From an uncultured Flavobacteriaceae bacterium (lineage in GTDB: Bacteria; Bacteroidota; Bacteroidia; Flavobacteriales; Flavobacteriaceae), in the NCBI GenBank assembly GCA_905181835.1, contig CAJIZF010000006.1, forward strand, positions 101,805 through 165,804: a DNA stretch of 64,000 bases, in the 5' to 3' direction. Made by a program: the position numbers and the translations under genes. The notes under the pieces were generated by a model. The model saw only the letters and a list, made by a program, of their open reading frames with translations, made no database searches and was not told where the DNA came from. This document shows, in pieces, positions 11,132-21,828 of the stretch. Each line of letters starts with the position of its first letter. Position 1 is the stretch's first letter.

Positions 11132-12853
11132 TTAGTTGATAATTAACTTTTTGGTTAAAATTTGCGATTGGTTAAAAATATTAAGAAAATATACACCACT
11201 ATCAAAATCACTTAAATCAAGACTCGTTTCTGAAGATTGTTGTGACCTATTTAATAAAACCTTTCCAGTAACATCTGTTAAGTGTAATACCATTTTTTCG
11301 CTAAAATTATTTATTTTGATATGGAACTTTTTACCTGGATTCGGGTAAACTAATAAGTTTTTATCTTGATTTTCATTTATTCCTAATTCACCGCCTTCTA
11401 TAATTGTTATATGGCTATTTATAGGAGGGGTTTGAATTACATCAACTTGACCACTTAACCAAGAAACTTTAATATAATCTATTGAATTAGCTGCTCCCAA
11501 TCCAAAAAACTCATAAGCTGAATTTTGGCCAAGGAATCCTTCGCCACATAAGGTATAATTATATTGTTTATTTCCGTTAATAGAAATTTCTATCCAAGAA
11601 CCTATTCCCTGACGATTACTATCAATTCCCTCTAGCTTAACTTTTAACCAATTATTATTTTGATTAGTTATATTTTTCCATAAAAAAATGTTGTCAGGTT
11701 CGTAGTTTAAGACTGCTATATCTGGATAACCATCATTGTTAATATCTCCAATTGCATTAGAAAAACTTTGAGCTGTATCGTTTTCAAAACCTGCAGAAGA
11801 GGGAATGGTATAATTACCAATTCCATCATTTTCGTAAAAAGCAGAAGGTAAAAAACTTGTTGTGCCATCCAAAGCTCCACTTACATACAAATCCAAATCT
11901 GTATCATTTTCAGCATCTAAAAATACAGCTCCCCAAGCAGCAGATTCAAACAATGTTCCATTATTTTCAGCAATATTGCTAAAAGTACCATCTCCATTAT
12001 TTTTTAAAAAAATATTACCTGCTACGGTATTAGTAATATAAATGTCTAACCAAGTATCATTATTATAATCGCCAATTGTAGTAGACATAGCATCCATTGA
12101 TAAATTAGTTCCTGTCTCCTCTCCTACTTCGGTAAATGTACCATCTCCATTATTTTTATATAATAAGTTTTGTGTATCTAGTTTATCATTTGCAATGTAT
12201 AAATCTTGCCAACCATCATTATTATAGTCAAAGAAAGCGGAACAGAATGAAAAATGATGGTTATTATCTATTCCAACAAGGTCGTTTACAATAGTGAAAG
12301 TTCCATCGCCATTATTGTGGTATAAATAATTTTGTATGTCATCACCTAAATTGCCTCTAGAACATATAAAAACGTCTAATAAACCATCTTTGTCATAATC
12401 CCCCCAGGAGCTTCCAAAATTAGAATTATTATTGAGATTTAATCCTGATGATATGGTGATATTGTCAAAAACCATATTTCCGAGATTCTCAAATAATACG
12501 TTTGAATCTGAATTACTTGTAATAAATAAGTCATAATCGTTATCGTTATCAAAATCAATCCATTGTACTGTTTTAGTCTCAAATAATTCATCTTCGATAC
12601 CAAAATCAATTTGAGAAAAATATCCATTAGTATTGTTATAGAATTTTACAGGCTCTCCTTCTTCAGAAGAAACAGTAATATCATCCCAACCATCGTTATC
12701 AAAATCAAAAAATGATATTCCACCTCCTAAAGTACCAATTCCATAACAAGAGTTGTCAAATCCAAGTAAAATAGACTCTTCGCTAAATTGTACTTGTGCT
12801 AAAGTATTAGGAAGATAAATTATATAAAATAATAATAAGAAAAAAAACCTCAT
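11132..12853 (-). CDS. FG-GAP/VCBS repeat (ASPIC/UnbV-type) secreted protein with T9SS type A sorting domain
   Basis: Repeated DYNNDGxxDLYI-type motifs; C-term LLVYPNPGKKFHI...GVYFLNIFNQSQILTKKLIIN. Confidence 0.9.
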   Translation of the reverse strand: MRFFFLLLFYIIYLPNTLAQVQFSEESILLGFDNSCYGIGTLGGGISFFDFDNDGWDDITVSSEEGEPVKFYNNTNGYFSQIDFGIEDELFETKTVQWIDFDNDNDYDLFITSNSDSNVLFENLGNMVFDNITISSGLNLNNNSNFGSSWGDYDKDGLLDVFICSRGNLGDDIQNYLYHNNGDGTFTIVNDLVGIDNNHHFSFCSAFFDYNNDGWQDLYIANDKLDTQNLLYKNNGDGTFTEVGEETGTNLSMDAMSTTIGDYNNDTWLDIYITNTVAGNIFLKNNGDGTFSNIAENNGTLFESAAWGAVFLDAENDTDLDLYVSGALDGTTSFLPSAFYENDGIGNYTIPSSAGFENDTAQSFSNAIGDINNDGYPDIAVLNYEPDNIFLWKNITNQNNNWLKVKLEGIDSNRQGIGSWIEISINGNKQYNYTLCGEGFLGQNSAYEFFGLGAANSIDYIKVSWLSGQVDVIQTPPINSHITIIEGGELGINENQDKNLLVYPNPGKKFHIKINNFSEKMVLHLTDVTGKVLLNRSQQSSETSLDLSDFDSGVYFLNIFNQSQILTKKLIIN

Positions 12854-12865
12854 AAAATCAGAATA

Positions 12866-14140
12866 TCACGCTTTGAACAAATCTCTTCCATCCATTAATT
12901 CATTGACTTTTAACGCAATTACCTCAAGTTTTTCTGAGTCATTAAAATTCATTATCACCTCGTCTACTAAATCAACGACTAATTGCATATCAGCTTCAAC
13001 CAAACCTCTAGTAGTAATCGCAGGTGTTCCTATTCTAATACCACTGGTAACAAATGGAGATTTATCATCAAAGGGGACCATATTTTTATTAACTGTAATA
13101 TCAGCTTTTACCAGAGCTTCCTCTGCTTCTTTTCCAGTAATGTTTTTATTCCTTAAATCTATTAATAACATATGGTTATCAGTTCCTCCGGATATAATTT
13201 GATAATCTTTGTCCATAAAAGCTTTTGCCATAACTTTTGCGTTCTTTTTTACTTGTACAGAATAATGTAAAAAATCATCTGTTAAAGCTTCTCCAAAAGC
13301 TACCGCTTTAGCAGCAATAACATGTTCTAGAGGCCCTCCCTGATTTCCAGGAAAAATACCACTGTTTAACAATGAAGACATTTTTTTTAAATTTCCGTTT
13401 TTTAATTTAATTCCAAAAGGATTTTCAAAATCTTTGCCCATCATTATCAAACCTCCTCGTGGTCCTCTTAAAGTTTTGTGAGTAGTGGTCGTAACGATGT
13501 GACAATATGGTATTGGATCACTAATAATGCCTTTAGCAATCAGTCCTGCAGGATGTGAAATATCTGCCAGTAAAATGGCACCTACTTTATCTGCGATCTC
13601 TCTAAATCGTTTATAATCAAATTCTCGTGAATAGGCCGAAGCTCCTGCTATAATCATCTTAGGTTTTTCCCGTATTGCAATTTCCTCTACTACATTCATA
13701 TTAATTAAACCTGTTGTTTTATCCACTCCATAAAAAACAGGATTGTATAATTTTCCAGAAAAATTAACTGGTGATCCGTGAGTTAGATGCCCCCCATGAG
13801 AAAGATCAAAGCCCAAGAACGTATCACCCGGTTTTAAACAAGCGAAAAAAACAGCAGTATTCGCTTGAGACCCACTATGAGGTTGAACATTTACATAGTC
13901 TGCTCCAAAAAGAGTTTTGGCTCTATCGATTGCTAATTGTTCGACTTCATCAACAATCTCGCATCCACCATAATATCTTTTTCCAGGATAACCTTCTGCA
14001 TATTTGTTGGTAAGGACGGAACCCGTAGCTTCAAGTACTTGATTACTAACAAAATTCTCAGATGCTATAAGCTCTAAACCTTGAAGTTGTCGTTTTTCTT
14101 CTTCTTGAATCAAGTCAAAAATTTGCTCATCTTTTATCAT
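12866..14140 (-). CDS. glyA: Serine hydroxymethyltransferase
   Basis: [31 protein letters not shown]-lysine motif. Confidence 0.98.
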   Translation of the reverse strand: MIKDEQIFDLIQEEEKRQLQGLELIASENFVSNQVLEATGSVLTNKYAEGYPGKRYYGGCEIVDEVEQLAIDRAKTLFGADYVNVQPHSGSQANTAVFFACLKPGDTFLGFDLSHGGHLTHGSPVNFSGKLYNPVFYGVDKTTGLINMNVVEEIAIREKPKMIIAGASAYSREFDYKRFREIADKVGAILLADISHPAGLIAKGIISDPIPYCHIVTTTTHKTLRGPRGGLIMMGKDFENPFGIKLKNGNLKKMSSLLNSGIFPGNQGGPLEHVIAAKAVAFGEALTDDFLHYSVQVKKNAKVMAKAFMDKDYQIISGGTDNHMLLIDLRNKNITGKEAEEALVKADITVNKNMVPFDDKSPFVTSGIRIGTPAITTRGLVEADMQLVVDLVDEVIMNFNDSEKLEVIALKVNELMDGRDLFKA

Positions 14141-14250
14141 AAGTATTTTTCTAAAAAAATTAAATTCAAAAATACAAAAAGCGTACCTTATAAATTAACT
14201 AAAATTATATCTTTGATTAAGATTTTACTAACAAAAAAATAAGACTATAT

Positions 14251-15531
14251 ATGCCACTTTCTGCAAACGATCCTTCAAGGAAATCTTGGATTAAAACTTC
14301 ACTAAATTCAGATTTTCCAATTCAAAATATTCCTTTTGGGGTTTTTCTTACTAGAGGTGATATCATAACCATCGGTACACGTATTGGTGATTATGCAATT
14401 GATCTTGGAGCTCTACATCAGCTTGGTTATTTTGAAGGAATAGATTTAACGGATGATATTTTTATGCAAGACAGCTTAAACGATTTTATTGCCGACGGCA
14501 GAAAAACGTGGAGATTAGTTCGTAATCGCATATCAGATATCTTTCTAGATAGTAATAATAAACTTCAGGATAATGAAGAACATAAAAAAGTAGTTTTATT
14601 TACTCTTGATGAAATTGAAATGCAATTACCGGTAGATATCGGTGATTATACAGATTTTTATGCTAGTAAAGAACATGCAACAAATGTGGGATCCCTTTTT
14701 CGAGATCCAGAAAATGCGTTATTACCTAATTGGCTTAGAATTCCTATTGGCTATCATGGACGCAGTTCATCAATTATCCCCTCAGGAACCCCCATCCACA
14801 GACCTTATGGACAGACTAAACCAGGAGAAGATGGTATACCAGGATTCGGTCCCTCTAAATTAGTTGATTTTGAATTAGAAATGGCTTTTATAACGATGGA
14901 CTCCAATTATTTAGGACACAGAATTCCTATCCAGGAAGCTGAAGATTATATTTTTGGATTGGTATTGTTTAATGACTGGAGTGCAAGAGATATTCAAGCA
15001 TGGGAATACGTCCCCTTAGGACCTTTTTTAGGAAAAAACTTTGCGTCTACCATTTCGCCTTGGATAGTTACTTTAGATGCACTAGAACCTTTTAGAACCA
15101 ATGGTCCAACACAAGATCCAGCACCACTTCCCTATCTAGCTCATGGCAACAATAAAAATTTTGATATAAAATTACAGGTTGCCATTCAGCCAGAGAATGA
15201 TGAAGAAACTGTAGTTGCTAATTCTAATTTTAAGTATATGTATTGGTCTATGGCTCAACAATTAACGCATCACACAGTTAACGGTTGTAATTTGCGATCG
15301 GGAGATATGATGGGAAGTGGTACAATTTCTGGACCTACTAAAGATAGTTATGGATCCATGTTAGAATTAAGTTGGAGAGGTCAAAACCCTGTTTCTTTGA
15401 AAAATAATAAGGAACGAAAATTTATTCAAGATAACGATACTGTCATAATGCGTGCATATTCAGAGAAAAGTGGATTACGAATAGGATTTGGCGAATGTAT
15501 TGGGAAAATACTACCTGCGCTAGAAAATTAA
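14251..15531 (+). CDS. fahA: Fumarylacetoacetase
   Basis: FAH family motifs IGYHGRSSSIIPSGTPIHRPYGQ, NDWSARDIQAWEYVPLGPFLGKNFA. Confidence 0.96.
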   Translation: MPLSANDPSRKSWIKTSLNSDFPIQNIPFGVFLTRGDIITIGTRIGDYAIDLGALHQLGYFEGIDLTDDIFMQDSLNDFIADGRKTWRLVRNRISDIFLDSNNKLQDNEEHKKVVLFTLDEIEMQLPVDIGDYTDFYASKEHATNVGSLFRDPENALLPNWLRIPIGYHGRSSSIIPSGTPIHRPYGQTKPGEDGIPGFGPSKLVDFELEMAFITMDSNYLGHRIPIQEAEDYIFGLVLFNDWSARDIQAWEYVPLGPFLGKNFASTISPWIVTLDALEPFRTNGPTQDPAPLPYLAHGNNKNFDIKLQVAIQPENDEETVVANSNFKYMYWSMAQQLTHHTVNGCNLRSGDMMGSGTISGPTKDSYGSMLELSWRGQNPVSLKNNKERKFIQDNDTVIMRAYSEKSGLRIGFGECIGKILPALEN

Positions 15532-15920
15532 ATGTAATTAACTAGAATAGTAGCGTCTATATCATGATGAGAGCTCTTATGTATAGCTGTTCCATTTTTC
15601 AAAATAATTAGTTGTGGGCTTTGATGGGAAACTTTAAAACCTGAAGCAATTTCGTTAGATATGTCTCTGTATAGTAGTAAATCTAAATAATATAGTTTAA
15701 CTGAGCTCATTTCTATGTTTAATTGTTTCTCAAATTGACGTAAAGCCATACGACTAATTCCACATCGTGTAGAATGTTTAAAAATGGCAACAGGTTTTAT
15801 ATGCGATTCTTTATAAATATTCTCTAATTGATCTAAAGAGGTCAATGAAATCCAAGGAATCTGCTTTTTTATTTCTTTTTTATTCTTATTTTCTCCAAAT
15901 ATTTTTTTTAAAAAACTCAT
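15528..15920 (-). CDS. ytxJ: Bacillithiol-system redox-active protein YtxJ family
   Basis: IFKHSTRCGISRMALRQFE motif; start MSFLKKIFGE preferred over the ORF-track start. Confidence 0.88.
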   Translation of the reverse strand: MSFLKKIFGENKNKKEIKKQIPWISLTSLDQLENIYKESHIKPVAIFKHSTRCGISRMALRQFEKQLNIEMSSVKLYYLDLLLYRDISNEIASGFKVSHQSPQLIILKNGTAIHKSSHHDIDATILVNYI

Positions 15921-16026
15921 AGCTAATAATTCATTATTAATTTCTAACAAAATTATGTTTTAAAATTAGCATAAAACTACATAAAAAATAAATCATACTA
16001 TAAAATTAGTTGGTTAGTTATAAAAC

Positions 16027-16058
16027 AAAAAACCTTCAGATACTGAAGGTTTTTTTTA
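16027..16058 (-). terminator. Intrinsic terminator of the downstream-adjacent minus-strand gene
   Basis: aaaaaccttcag-ata-ctgaaggttttt hairpin with A/T flanks. Confidence 0.8.
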
Positions 16059-16075
16059 AAATAAATCATTCTATA

Positions 16076-16870
16076 TTATTTAATAATTATCTTTTTTGTT
16101 GCTGAGCTAGTTTCAGTAGTTACTTTAACTAAATAAGTTCCTGAGCTTACATTTAGGCTAAAAGCCATATTGTTAGCATTTACATTTAGCGAATACACTT
16201 CTCTTCCTATTAAATCAAAAACTTGAATTGTTTTAGCTACTTGATTTTCCATTACTAAAGAAATATTCTGTCCGTTTGATATAGAAGGTACAACAGCAAA
16301 TTCAACATTTTGAGTATCTGTTACTCCTAAAATTGTACATTCCATAACTTCAGGTTCTAAACCATTAGGGAAAGTTGCTTCAAAAGTTGTAATATCGGTT
16401 AAAGGCCAAATATCACGATTCAGAAGAGTTCTATCTGGGCCAATTAAACAAAAGGTAGGATAAGCACTAACTCCAAAATTACTATCTACGCCACCAGCTC
16501 CTCCATCTGCACTTACAGCAGGAGGAAGATTAAAAGGACCTCCGTAAGTTTCTCCGTATTGAAGAACCTCTTCATCTGAATCGGTACCGTTATTTATTGA
16601 TATCATAACTAAGTCACCGCCATTACAGCCATATTTGTCATAAAATTCGCTAAAAGTTGGTTGCCATGTTTGACAAGGACCACAAGTATCAAAAAAGAAA
16701 TCTAAATAAATGTGCTTTCCAGCATCAGCATATTCGTAAAGATTGTGTTCAACGCCGAAGATATCTGTTACTGTAAAATCATCAACAATATCTCCAACAT
16801 TGTAGTTGGTTGTTTGAGCAAAAATTAATGTTGTTAATAACAACATTAATAGGGATGTAATTTTTTTCAT
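16076..16870 (-). CDS. Secreted thioredoxin-fold protein with T9SS type A sorting domain
   Basis: Signal peptide; FFFDTCGPCQTWQPTFSEF thioredoxin motif; C-term VFDLIGREVYSLNV...GTYLVKVTTETSSATKKIIIK. Confidence 0.88.
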   Translation of the reverse strand: MKKITSLLMLLLTTLIFAQTTNYNVGDIVDDFTVTDIFGVEHNLYEYADAGKHIYLDFFFDTCGPCQTWQPTFSEFYDKYGCNGGDLVMISINNGTDSDEEVLQYGETYGGPFNLPPAVSADGGAGGVDSNFGVSAYPTFCLIGPDRTLLNRDIWPLTDITTFEATFPNGLEPEVMECTILGVTDTQNVEFAVVPSISNGQNISLVMENQVAKTIQVFDLIGREVYSLNVNANNMAFSLNVSSGTYLVKVTTETSSATKKIIIK

Positions 16871-16948
16871 TAAATTATTTTTAGTTAATTATTAAACACA
16901 ATATAGAAAAACGTTTTGGATATTTATTTAAAAGTAATTAGAAATAAT

Positions 16949-16964
16949 TATACCATTTGGTATA
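16949..16964. promoter_or_regulatory. Perfect 16-bp palindrome, candidate TetR operator
   Basis: TATACCA-TT-TGGTATA, 8 bp upstream of TAAATTTG (-7 box 16972-16979) and 32 bp before the TetR start. Confidence 0.6.
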
Positions 16965-16971
16965 TTTTAAA

Positions 16972-16979
16972 TAAATTTG
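16972..16979 (+). promoter_or_regulatory. -7 promoter box TAAATTTG of the TetR gene
   Basis: Matches the TAnnTTTG Bacteroidota consensus. Confidence 0.55.
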
Positions 16980-16995
16980 AAAAAACAGCTAAAGA

Positions 16996-17595
16996 ATGAT
17001 ATCAAAATCTGAAAAAACAACTAAATACATTATTGAAACAGTAGCTCCAATATTTAACCAAAAAGGATACGCAGTGGCTTCAATGTCAGATTTAACTGCT
17101 GCAACTGGACTCACAAAAGGAGCAATTTATGGAAATTTCAAAAATAAAGAAGAACTTGCAATTAAAGCGTTTAAATTCAGTATTAATCAAGTATTAAAGA
17201 GTATTTCTACGCATCAAAATCAAAATAAATCACCACTACAAAAATTATATTTAATTACAGATTTTTATAAAAATTATTATGACTTTAGTAAAAAAATTGG
17301 AGGTTGCCCAATTCTTAATACTGGAGTCAATACTAAAAATCAAAATAAGAAACTACACCATGAGGTGATGTTAGTTATTGATAAAACTCAATCGAATATT
17401 GCCAAATTAATTGAACAGGGGAAAAAAAATGGAGATATAAATAAAAACATTGACTCTATAAATTTTGCAAGAAGGCTTTATAGTCATATTCAAGGAGCCG
17501 TATTCATGACTTACACAATGAATGACAAAATTTATTTATACGATGCCGTAGAGGACATGAACCTTATAATTAAGAAAGAATTAGAAAAACAATGA
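16996..17595 (+). CDS. TetR/AcrR family transcriptional regulator
   Basis: N-term HTH: GYAVASMSDLTAATGLTKGAIYGNFKNKEELA. Confidence 0.96.
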   Translation: MISKSEKTTKYIIETVAPIFNQKGYAVASMSDLTAATGLTKGAIYGNFKNKEELAIKAFKFSINQVLKSISTHQNQNKSPLQKLYLITDFYKNYYDFSKKIGGCPILNTGVNTKNQNKKLHHEVMLVIDKTQSNIAKLIEQGKKNGDINKNIDSINFARRLYSHIQGAVFMTYTMNDKIYLYDAVEDMNLIIKKELEKQ

Positions 17596-18092
17596 AAAAA
17601 TTAGAAAAAATATTAAAAAGTAAAGCAATAATAAGATTTCAGGATTGCGACCCATTTAACCATCTAAATAATGCAGCCTATTTAAATTATTTTACCAATG
17701 CTCGTGAAGATCAAATAAAAAATTATTACGATATCGATATTTACGCAATGGCCAAAGAATCAGGAATTAGTTGGGTGGTAGGAAGTAATCAAATTGCATA
17801 TATAAGTCCTGCTTTATTAATGGAAGATATTGTAATCGAATCGCAATTACTCAATTATAATTCTACAAGTCTATTTGTAGAATTGAAAATGTGGAATAAA
17901 AACGAAACTAAAATAAAAGCTGTCATGTGGAGTAACTTTGTTCACTTTAATTTATTAAAACAAAAGAGAGTAAATCACTCTAATCAAATTATGAAATTAT
18001 TTGAAGAAGTTCATAATCCAATTGTTACCAAATCATTCGAAAAAAGAGTTGACTTTTTTAAAAAAAAATTTAGAGCATCAAATATTCAATAA
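17592..18092 (+). CDS. Acyl-CoA thioesterase (4HBT hotdog fold)
   Basis: RFQDCDPFNHLNNAAYLNYF active-site motif. Confidence 0.88.
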   Translation: MKKLEKILKSKAIIRFQDCDPFNHLNNAAYLNYFTNAREDQIKNYYDIDIYAMAKESGISWVVGSNQIAYISPALLMEDIVIESQLLNYNSTSLFVELKMWNKNETKIKAVMWSNFVHFNLLKQKRVNHSNQIMKLFEEVHNPIVTKSFEKRVDFFKKKFRASNIQ

Positions 18093-18145
18093 TATTGTAT
18101 TAAGTAAAAAAAATACCCCAAATAGTTTACCTATTTTTGTTAGAT

Positions 18146-18610
18146 ATGGCAACACAAAAAACCATCAAAATAAAAAATAAGAAAGCAAGATTTGAATATG
18201 AAATATTAGACAAACTTGTTGCCGGAATTGTTTTACGAGGCACAGAAATAAAAGCAATTCGTGAAGGAAAAGCGTCTATTACTGAAGCTTTTTGCGAATT
18301 TAATAATAATGAACTATTTGTCATTAATATGACAATACAGGAATACTCACATGCTGTACATTTTAATCACGTCCCAAAAAGTGAACGGAAATTATTATTA
18401 AATCGTAACGAATTAAGAAAGTTAGAAAAACAAGTTAAAAATACTGGACTTACTATCATACCACTCCTTTTGTTCACAACAGATAAAGGTTTTGCAAAAG
18501 TTGAAATTGCATTATGTAAAGGGAAGAAACTCTTCGACAAAAGAGAATCTATGAAGGATCGTGACAATAAGCGAGATTTAAGTAGAATAAAAAAGAATTT
18601 TAATAAATAA
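18146..18610 (+). CDS. smpB: SsrA-binding protein SmpB
   Basis: KKARFEYEILDKLVAGIVLRGTEIKAIREGKASI, DKRESMKDRD; start MATQKTIKIKN. Confidence 0.97.
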   Translation: MATQKTIKIKNKKARFEYEILDKLVAGIVLRGTEIKAIREGKASITEAFCEFNNNELFVINMTIQEYSHAVHFNHVPKSERKLLLNRNELRKLEKQVKNTGLTIIPLLLFTTDKGFAKVEIALCKGKKLFDKRESMKDRDNKRDLSRIKKNFNK

Positions 18611-18611
18611 T

Positions 18612-19145
18612 ATGGGAAATCAATTAAAAAAATTAAACCCTGCACTTAAAAATTTCATTGAAAATCAAAAAATATTCTTTGTAGGAACCGCTAGAACGTC
18701 AGGAACTGTAAACGTTTCACCAAAAGGAATGGATACATTTAAAATCGTAAATAATAACAAAATCGTTTGGTTAAACCTTACTGGTAGTGGAAACGAAACA
18801 GCTGCTCATCTATTAGAAAATAATCGAATGACGATTATGTTTTGTTCTTTCGAAAAGACTCCACTTATTTTAAGGCTCTATGGTAAGGCACAAATATACC
18901 ATGAGAATGATCGAATTTATGACGAACAAATTGTTTTATTTAAAGACTTTACCGGTGCCAGACAAATTATAGAAATGGAGATCAATTTAGTTCAAACTTC
19001 ATGTGGTTATGCAGTCCCTTTAATGGAATTTAAGGAAGAACGAACCCAATTAAATGAATCAGACATAAAAAAAGGACGAGCTGGTGTTAAAAAATATTGG
19101 GAAGATCATAACGTCCTGAGTTTAGATGGATTTAAGACTCTTTAA
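18612..19145 (+). CDS. Pyridoxamine 5'-phosphate oxidase family protein
   Basis: FFVGTARTSGTVNVSPKGMDTFKIVNNNKIVWLNLTGSGNETAAHLLEN. Confidence 0.9.
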   Translation: MGNQLKKLNPALKNFIENQKIFFVGTARTSGTVNVSPKGMDTFKIVNNNKIVWLNLTGSGNETAAHLLENNRMTIMFCSFEKTPLILRLYGKAQIYHENDRIYDEQIVLFKDFTGARQIIEMEINLVQTSCGYAVPLMEFKEERTQLNESDIKKGRAGVKKYWEDHNVLSLDGFKTL

Positions 19146-19822
19146 TTTTTATTTTCCAACAGAGGAACAAAACGAAATTCTCCAAATTCTTCTTTTTTAA
19201 ATTCAGTCTGAGAAATTCTTGTAATTAACGTCATAATTTGATTCTCAGAACCGATTGGAATAACCAACCTACCTCCTATTTTTAATTGAGACATCAAAGG
19301 CTTTGGAACAAAAGGTGCTCCGGCTGTAACTACTATGCCATCAAATGGTGCTTCCTCTTTAAACCCCTTATAACCGTCACCAAAAATTAATTTTTTTGCG
19401 CGATAACCTAACTTTGGTAAAAAAAGTTTTGTTTTTTTAAACAATTCATTTTGACGTTCAATAGAAAAAACATGCATACCCATCTCGATAAGAACTGCAG
19501 TCTGAAATCCACTACCGGTACCTATCTCTAAAATTTTTGCTCCTTTTTCTAAATTTAAAAGTTCTGTCTGTTTAGCTACTGTAAAGGGTTGTGATATTGT
19601 TTGCTCTGCTCCAATTGGAAAAGCTTTATCAATATAGGCATGGTCAACAAAACCAGAATCCATAAATAAATGACGAGGAATAGTACCTATGGCGTTTAAT
19701 ACTTTTTTATTGGTAATTCCTTTTTGGACAAGGATTTCAACCAATTGTTTTCTTTTTCCTTTATGAGCAAAAGTATCTAGCAAAAAATTTAAATTTAATT
19801 CAAACCAAAAATAGGTAATCAA
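19142..19822 (-). CDS. pcm: Protein-L-isoaspartate O-methyltransferase
   Basis: ILEIGTGSGFQTAVL SAM motif, AFPIGAEQTISQP. Confidence 0.95.
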   Translation of the reverse strand: MITYFWFELNLNFLLDTFAHKGKRKQLVEILVQKGITNKKVLNAIGTIPRHLFMDSGFVDHAYIDKAFPIGAEQTISQPFTVAKQTELLNLEKGAKILEIGTGSGFQTAVLIEMGMHVFSIERQNELFKKTKLFLPKLGYRAKKLIFGDGYKGFKEEAPFDGIVVTAGAPFVPKPLMSQLKIGGRLVIPIGSENQIMTLITRISQTEFKKEEFGEFRFVPLLENKN

Positions 19823-19891
19823 GATTCAAATTTGTAAAATTTAATTAAAATAGTTTCAGAAAATTTAAAATAAAATAAGGTTAAAAAAAGT

Positions 19892-19899
19892 TATATTTG
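19892..19899 (+). promoter_or_regulatory. -7 promoter box TATATTTG
   Basis: TAnnTTTG consensus 17 bp before the ATG of the oxidoreductase gene. Confidence 0.55.
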
Positions 19900-19915
19900 C
19901 GTAAAATCAATATCG

Positions 19916-20884
19916 ATGTTAAATGCAGGTGTTATAGGTGCTGGTCACCTTGGAAAAATACATTTAAAACTATTAAATCAATCGGATAAATACAATCTAG
20001 TTGGATTCTACGATTCGAATCCTGAAGCTGCAAAAAATATATCTGAAGAATTTGGTTACAGAAGTTATAAAACGATGGAGTCACTCATTGAAGATTGTGA
20101 TATGGTAGACGTAGTTACCCCCACTCTATACCATAGCGATTGTGCAAAAAAAGTTTTAAATGCTGGTAAACATTTATTTATTGAAAAACCAATTACGAAA
20201 ACTGTTCAAGAAGCTGAAGAAATACGGGAATTAGCTAAAAAGAATGGTGTACGCGGTCAGGTAGGCCAGGTAGAACGATTTAATCCTGCTTTTACTGCTG
20301 TTAATGATCAAATTGTAAACCCAATGTTTATTGAAGCCCATCGTTTAGCAGAATTTAATCCTCGTGGTACTGATGTATCTGTAGTATTAGATTTGATGAT
20401 TCATGATATTGATGCCATATTAAGTGTAGTGAACTCAAAAGTTAAAACTGTTACTGCTAATGGTGTTTCTGTAATAAGTCAAACCCCCGATATTGCAAAT
20501 GCACGAATAGAATTTGAAAACGGCTGTGTTGCAAATTTAACAGCGAGTAGAATTTCTATGAAAAATATGCGTAAGTCTAGGTTTTTTCAAAAAGATGCTT
20601 ACATATCTATAGATTTTTTAGATAAAAAATGTGAAGTGGTAAAAATGAAAGATGCACCCAATAATCCGGATGAGTTTGCAATGATTTTAACCAATGCTGA
20701 AGGAATTCAAAAACAAATTTATTTTGAAAATCCAAATGTCAATACAAACAATGCAATTTTAGACGAACTTGAGGCCTTTGCAGATTCAATAAACAATAAT
20801 ACTACACCTACTGTTACCCTATCTCAAGGAACTGAAGCGTTAAGAGTAGCTATGCAAATAATAGAAAATTTTAAAACCTTATAA
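19916..20884 (+). CDS. Gfo/Idh/MocA family oxidoreductase
   Basis: GVIGAGHLGKIH Rossmann motif, EKPITKT. Confidence 0.94.
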   Translation: MLNAGVIGAGHLGKIHLKLLNQSDKYNLVGFYDSNPEAAKNISEEFGYRSYKTMESLIEDCDMVDVVTPTLYHSDCAKKVLNAGKHLFIEKPITKTVQEAEEIRELAKKNGVRGQVGQVERFNPAFTAVNDQIVNPMFIEAHRLAEFNPRGTDVSVVLDLMIHDIDAILSVVNSKVKTVTANGVSVISQTPDIANARIEFENGCVANLTASRISMKNMRKSRFFQKDAYISIDFLDKKCEVVKMKDAPNNPDEFAMILTNAEGIQKQIYFENPNVNTNNAILDELEAFADSINNNTTPTVTLSQGTEALRVAMQIIENFKTL

Positions 20885-20917
20885 ATTAATTTAAATTACC
20901 GATCTCGGTCTATAAAT

Positions 20918-21805
20918 ATGAAAAACGTTGCAGTTATAGGTGCAGGAGCCATGGGAAATGGAATTGCACACACTTTTGCTCAATTTGATTATAAAGTACA
21001 ATTGATTGACATATCCGAACATTCATTAAAAAAGGGAATCATTGCCATATCTAGAAATTTAGATAGAATGGTTGCTAAAGAAAAAATTTCTGAAGGAGAT
21101 AAGCAACGTACACTTAATAACATAACAACTTATACCAATCTAGAGGAAGGCGTTGAATATGCAAGTTTAGTGGTAGAGGCAGCTACTGAGAATTTAGAAT
21201 TAAAACTAAAAATATTTAGAGATTTAGAAAAGTTTTGTCCGGATGACACTATACTTGCCACCAATACATCTTCTATATCCATTACCCAAATCGCTTCCGT
21301 TACATCTAGGCCAGAAATGGTTATTGGGATGCATTTCATGAACCCTGTACCTGTAATGAAGTTAGTAGAAATTATTAAAGGATACAACACAAGCCAAGAG
21401 ACCTTCGAAATAGTTCAGAAAATTTCTGAAAAGCTTAATAAAATTCCCGTAAAAGTAAATGACTACCCAGGATTTGTTGCTAATCGTATTTTAATGCCTA
21501 TGCTTAACGAGGCCATTGAAACTTTTTACAATGGAGTAGCTGGTGTAAAAGAAATAGATACGGTAATGAAATTAGGAATGGCACATCCAATGGGGCCACT
21601 ACAATTAGCTGATTTTATAGGACTAGATGTTTGTTTATCGATTTTGAACGTAATGTACGACGGTTTTAAAAATCCGAAATATGCTCCTTGTCCCCTTCTA
21701 GTAAATATGGTTACTGCTGGAAAGTTAGGTGTAAAAAGTGGTGAAGGGTTTTACGATTACAGCGAAAGTAGAAAGGCTGAAAAAGTATCAAAACAATTTT
21801 TATAA
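20918..21805 (+). CDS. 3-hydroxybutyryl-CoA dehydrogenase
   Basis: AVIGAGAMGNGIAHTFA, GMHFMNPVPVMKLVEII. Confidence 0.95.
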   Translation: MKNVAVIGAGAMGNGIAHTFAQFDYKVQLIDISEHSLKKGIIAISRNLDRMVAKEKISEGDKQRTLNNITTYTNLEEGVEYASLVVEAATENLELKLKIFRDLEKFCPDDTILATNTSSISITQIASVTSRPEMVIGMHFMNPVPVMKLVEIIKGYNTSQETFEIVQKISEKLNKIPVKVNDYPGFVANRILMPMLNEAIETFYNGVAGVKEIDTVMKLGMAHPMGPLQLADFIGLDVCLSILNVMYDGFKNPKYAPCPLLVNMVTAGKLGVKSGEGFYDYSESRKAEKVSKQFL

Positions 21806-21828
21806 TTTTTCAAATCACCTCTTAAACA

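Noticed and set aside
12439-12627. 62-aa minus-strand ORF in the FG-GAP gene
   Set aside because: Alternative-frame shadow of the repeat-rich VCBS coding sequence.
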